Source: Teichococcus aerophilus (GTDB lineage Bacteria > Pseudomonadota > Alphaproteobacteria > Acetobacterales > Acetobacteraceae). Taken from it: a DNA stretch of 34,998 nt. The notes under the pieces were generated by a model. The model was not told the DNA's origin. It searched no databases and saw only the letters and a program-made list of their open reading frames with translations. Position numbers and translations under genes: made by a program. The stretch is from contig NZ_JACTVA010000053.1 in assembly GCF_014490485.1 (NCBI RefSeq), positions 1 to 34,998 of the forward strand. Reading direction: 5' to 3'. Of the stretch, positions 32,499 through 34,998 are shown in pieces (position 1 is the stretch's first letter; every line of letters starts with the position of its first letter).

Positions 32499-32751
32499 AG
32501 GGAAGGCCGGGGAAGGGATTCCCCGGACCCCTTCTTTTTCTTTTTCGAGTTTCTCGGGCGTGGCTGTTGAGAGGGTAGTCCTGAAATACGGCTGGGTGCG
32601 CCGGAGGTCCTAGACCTCCGGCGACTGCGGGTTCAGCCCTTGTGGCCCCTATATAAAATCATCAGAAGCGTCCGCTCTCAGTCCTGCAGCGCAACGCCAA
32701 GCTCGCAGAAAAAAAGAAGGGGCCCGGGGAATTCTTCCCCGGCCTTCCCTA
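32499..32751 (-). repeat. Composite F1 element B (about 253 bp, inverted ends, three hairpins)
   Basis: The reverse complement aligns along its whole length with element A: two F1 ends (stems at 32507-32526 and 32724-32742) and the shared interior blocks TGAGAGCGGACGC, TGATGATT and GGGCTGAACC. The central hairpin is perfect (CGCCGGAGGTC / GACCTCCGGCG, 32599-32623). It exactly fills the space between the convergent DUF2239 and lipoprotein genes. T-rich tails point inward. Confidence 0.87.
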
Positions 32752-32770
32752 AGCAACCCCGACAAAGACG

Positions 32771-33508
32771 TCAGAGCGCGACCGTCCCCTCCAGCGGGTT
32801 GGAGGATGGCGCCACCACCGGGCTGGCCGGGGCTGGCGTGGCTGGGGCCGGGTCGGTGACGGAGGGTGTGGGCGCTGCCGGGGCCGGGGTGCCGGCGGGG
32901 GGCGGCAGGTTTTCCACCTGGGGCGCGGGCAGCGGGCCGGCGCCCTGCACGGTACCGCCGGCGGGCGGGGTGTGGGTGGGCTGCACGGCGTGGTTACGCG
33001 ACTCGGCGGCGGCGGCGGGGTCTTCCGGCGCGGTGGTGTAGTCCGGGACGATGCGGGCCTGGTTGCCGGCGATGACCAGCACCTTCTGCCCCAGGGCCAG
33101 CGGCGTCTGGTCCTTCTGCGCCACCGAGACCAGCTCGTTATTGCCCTTGCGGACGATGTACTCGAAGCCGTTGGTGGTGCCGGCCGCCTGCTCGGCCGCG
33201 CTGCCCAGCAGGCCGCCGAGCAGCCCGCCGCCGATGCCGCCGAAGGCCGAGGTGATATCCCCCCCACCGATGCGGGTGCCGACGACGCCGCCGGCCGCGG
33301 CACCCGCGGCGATGCCGGTGGTGCCATCGGCCGCGATCTGCACCGGGCGGATGCCGACGATGGTGCCCTGTTCCACCTTATTGGCCTGCTGCATGGCGCG
33401 GCCGGCATAGGTGTCGGGCGAATAGTCGGGCCCACAGGCGCTGAGCCCCCCGAGAAGCAGGGGGAGCAGAAGCAGGCGGGAGCGGGAGAGAAGCTGCAAG
33501 GTCGGCAC
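32771..33508 (-). CDS. Glycine-zipper outer-membrane lipoprotein (SlyB/Pcp-like)
   Basis: This is a 245-residue lipoprotein. LLLLPLLLGGLSAC is a lipobox, with the Cys as acylation site. ANKVEQGTIVGIRPVQIAAD and then a glycine-zipper run (GIAAGAAAGGVVGTRIGGGD, GGIGGGLLGGLLGSAAEQ) follow, as in SlyB/PCP lipoproteins. FEYIVRKGNNELVSVAQKD and QKVLVIAGNQARIVPDY complete the domain. The last 80 residues are a Pro/Ala-rich tail. The GTG at 33508 is preferred because it gives a signal peptide of normal length; the ATG at 33562 would add 18 residues. Ribosome-binding sites are weak for both. SlyB-type proteins help envelope integrity; the role here is inferred. Confidence 0.8.
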   Translation of the reverse strand: MPTLQLLSRSRLLLLPLLLGGLSACGPDYSPDTYAGRAMQQANKVEQGTIVGIRPVQIAADGTTGIAAGAAAGGVVGTRIGGGDITSAFGGIGGGLLGGLLGSAAEQAAGTTNGFEYIVRKGNNELVSVAQKDQTPLALGQKVLVIAGNQARIVPDYTTAPEDPAAAAESRNHAVQPTHTPPAGGTVQGAGPLPAPQVENLPPPAGTPAPAAPTPSVTDPAPATPAPASPVVAPSSNPLEGTVAL

Positions 33509-33637
33509 ATCCGCTGCGATGGAAACCGGCCGGAAGGTAGGGACTAGGGCCGCCCGTGTCATCCCGTCCCGCGTGGCGCCGGCAACGTTGGGGGCTTCCG
33601 CTGTTCATACCACCGTCAGCAACCGAGGATGTGACCC

Positions 33638-33970
33638 ATGCACCACCTCTCTGCCGAGATGCGCGCCTGTGTGGAGGCCTGCCTGGCCTGCTACACCACC
33701 TGCCTCTCCAGCTTCTCCGGCCACTGCCTGGAAGAGGGCGGCGCGCATGTGGAACCGAAGCACGCGCGGCTGATGATGGCCTGCGCGGAAATCTGCCGGA
33801 CTTCCGCCCATTTCATGCTGCTGGGCACGCCGCACCACAAGCACACCTGTGCCGAATGCGCCGAGATCTGCAACGAATGCGCCCAGGATTGCGAGCGTGT
33901 GGGCGGCATGCAGGACTGCGTGGAGGCTTGCCGCCGCTGCGCGGAATCCTGCCGGGCGATGGCGGCCTGA
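33638..33970 (+). CDS. Four-helix-bundle copper-storage-like protein (Csp3/DUF326)
   Basis: This 110-residue protein has 16 Cys (11, 15, 18, 22, 30, 49, 53, 71, 74, 78, 81, 85, 94, 98, 101, 105), mostly in CxxxC and CxxC steps. These line the core of a predicted four-helix bundle, and a His-rich loop (HHKH, 66-69) lies near the open end. This is the pattern of Csp copper-storage proteins, which fill the bundle with many Cu(I) ions. No signal peptide is present, so it is the cytosolic Csp3 type. The ATG at 33638 has GAGG nine nucleotides ahead. No copper regulator or pump is adjacent. Confidence 0.9.
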   Translation: MHHLSAEMRACVEACLACYTTCLSSFSGHCLEEGGAHVEPKHARLMMACAEICRTSAHFMLLGTPHHKHTCAECAEICNECAQDCERVGGMQDCVEACRRCAESCRAMAA

Positions 33971-34000
33971 TCGGATCGGCCGCCTGGCCTTGGCGGGCGA

Positions 34001-34070
34001 TAGGGAAGGCCGGGGAAGAAATTCCCCGGGCCACTTCTTTTTCCTGCGGGGTGGCGTTGCGTTCCAGGAC
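34001..34070 (+). terminator. F1 hairpin repeat with remnant of the composite interior
   Basis: The stem CCGGGGAA / TTCCCCGG has a GAAA loop and is followed by GCCACTTCTTTTTCCTGCGGG. It lies 30 nt after the Csp3-like gene stop, in sense orientation. The next bases, TGGCGTTGCGTTCCAGGAC, resemble the matching interior of element B (TGGCGTTGCGCTGCAGGAC), so this copy looks like half of a composite element. Confidence 0.75.
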
Positions 34071-34332
34071 GCATGGCGGGCCTCGGAGGATCCCGGTGGA
34101 GCGGCGACGCCGGAGGCTGACGCGGCGCTGCGGCTGACCAACCAGCCGCAGCGCGCCAGGATCCTGCGGAAAAAGCAACGCGGGGCTGTTTGTCGTCTGC
34201 CTCCCGGCACCGAAATGCCCGCCAGGTGACAAAACCGTAGGCTACACGGCCGGGCCCGGCGGGCGGCCCCGCTTGCGGTGCCGAAACACACCGTGCTAGG
34301 CGCCGCAGCGGAAAGCCCACGGAAGCACCCAA
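34071..34332. other. aroQ upstream region with an 11-bp hairpin
   Basis: I see no gene here. A perfect hairpin GCGCTGCGGCT / AGCCGCAGCGC (loop of eight, 34125-34154) lies about 180 bp before aroQ. A weak promoter candidate is TTGCGG near 34274 and TAGGCG near 34298 (18-bp spacer). Neither is certain. Confidence 0.35.
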
Positions 34333-34788
34333 GTGAACCCGCCCCTGATCCTGGTGTTGAACGGCCCGAACCTGAACATGCTCGGCACGCGAGAGCCCGA
34401 GCTGTACGGGACGGAGACGCTCGACGATATCGAGGCGCTGTGCGCCGAGACCGGGGATGCGCTGGACCTTGCCATCGACTTCCGCCAGTCCAACCTGGAG
34501 GGCGAGCTGATCTCCTGGGTGCATGAGGCGCGCGGGCGTGCCTCCGGCATCGTGATCAACCCGGCCGGCTATTCCTTCACCTCCATCGCCCTGATGGATG
34601 CGCTGCTGGCGGTGGACCTGCCGGTGGTTGAGGTGCATCTGACCAACAGCTACCGCCGGGAATCCTTCCGGCATCACTCCTATGTCTCGCGTGCGGCCCA
34701 GGGCGTCATCTGCGGGCTTGGCCCGCATGGCTACGCGCTGGCGTTGCGCGGCATCGCCGGCATCCTGGCCGATGCCGAAGACGCGTGA
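34333..34788 (+). CDS. aroQ: Type II 3-dehydroquinate dehydratase
   Basis: This 151-residue enzyme dehydrates 3-dehydroquinate in the shikimate pathway; type II enzymes form dodecamers. Catalytic residues are seen as Arg20 (LGTREP), Tyr25 (ELYG), Asn76 (VINPAG), His102 (VEVHLTN) and Arg113 (SFRHHS). At the position of the substrate-binding His of the usual NxGxxTHTS motif, this protein has Phe82 (AGYSFTS). The start is GTG at 34333, with GGAAG seven nucleotides before it. Its stop is 21 nt before accB, the usual aroQ-accB-accC order in many proteobacteria. Confidence 0.95.
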   Translation: MNPPLILVLNGPNLNMLGTREPELYGTETLDDIEALCAETGDALDLAIDFRQSNLEGELISWVHEARGRASGIVINPAGYSFTSIALMDALLAVDLPVVEVHLTNSYRRESFRHHSYVSRAAQGVICGLGPHGYALALRGIAGILADAEDA

Positions 34789-34809
34789 GACGAGAAGCAC
34801 AGAGGTAAC

Positions 34810-34998
34810 ATGAGCGGCATTTCCTTCGACCCGGATGCCATCCGCGCCCTGGCGCAGATCCTGCGGGACACCGACCTCAACGAGATCGAGCTGTCCGACC
34901 AGGCCGGCAGCAAGCTGCGCGTCGCCCGCGCCGCGCCCGTGGCTGCCCCGGTCGTCCAGTACGCCGCCGCACCCGCGCCGGCCGCTGCCGCCCCGGCG
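34810..34998 (+). CDS. accB: Biotin carboxyl carrier protein of acetyl-CoA carboxylase (3' end outside the window)
   Basis: Only 63 codons are visible. SFDPDAIRALAQILRDTDLN, EIELSDQAGSKLRVARAA is the standard BCCP N-terminal segment, followed by the start of the Ala/Pro-rich linker (APVAAPVVQYAAAPAPAAA). The biotinyl domain with its MKM site would lie beyond the window. The ATG at 34810 has AGAGG ahead. BCCP carries biotin between AccC and AccAD in the first step of fatty-acid synthesis. The call rests on the N-terminus and the aroQ neighbour. Confidence 0.9.
   Translation, partial: MSGISFDPDAIRALAQILRDTDLNEIELSDQAGSKLRVARAAPVAAPVVQYAAAPAPAAAAPA

Overview
The window looks like chromosome of a high-GC alphaproteobacterium, most likely a member of the Acetobacteraceae (Roseomonas-like). 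This is inferred from the very GC-rich coding sequence, many GTG/TTG starts, a GAAC-N7-GAAC LexA-type box ahead of uvrB, and the kinds of proteins present (DUF2239, an OsmF/YehZYXW transporter, aroQ-accB). No database search was possible. I saw no tRNA, rRNA, CRISPR array, phage or intact insertion sequence.

Layout. Positions 1-1447 hold the 3' end of a TonB-C-like protein gene, tail to tail with a proline iminopeptidase gene. Positions 1522-6540 (minus strand) hold a complete CUT1/Ugp-type ABC importer (ATPase, two permeases, binding protein) followed by a calcineurin-like phosphodiesterase. This fits uptake and cleavage of a glycerophosphodiester or similar compound. Positions 6724-7514 hold an HU gene, a bidirectional terminator, and a 24-codon minus-strand ORF preceded by a perfect match to the 16S rRNA tail complement. 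Positions 7515-11357 hold an osmF-yehY-yehX-yehW operon for a betaine-type osmolyte. A divergent HxlR regulator/quinone-oxidoreductase pair follows (11883-13359), then a coupled lipid kinase/inositol-phosphatase pair (13670-15387).

Positions 15537-21075 hold a peptide/nickel-type ABC importer (dppABCDF-like), with a repeat element sitting between its permease and ATPase genes. Next come a small exported protein, a histidine kinase/response regulator operon, a small conserved protein, uvrB, and a LysR regulator divergent from an NADP-binding oxidoreductase. Overlapping fpr-aroA genes, a GNAT acetyltransferase, a DUF2239 protein, a glycine-zipper lipoprotein and a 16-cysteine copper-storage-like protein follow. 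The window closes with aroQ and the start of accB.

The most unusual content is intergenic. A short hairpin family (called F1 here) occurs ten times. Its stems differ between copies but most changes keep pairing, and a C4-T-rich tail follows each stem. Nine of ten copies lie in sense orientation just after a stop codon. Six of the ten form the inverted ends of three composite elements of about 254 bp (13381-13634, 19198-19460, 32499-32751), whose interiors are also related and carry a central hairpin with compensatory changes. Two composites lie between convergent genes and one interrupts the dpp operon. A second, two-hairpin family (F2) follows two minus-strand genes. These look like a lineage-specific repeat/terminator system or a MITE-like element.
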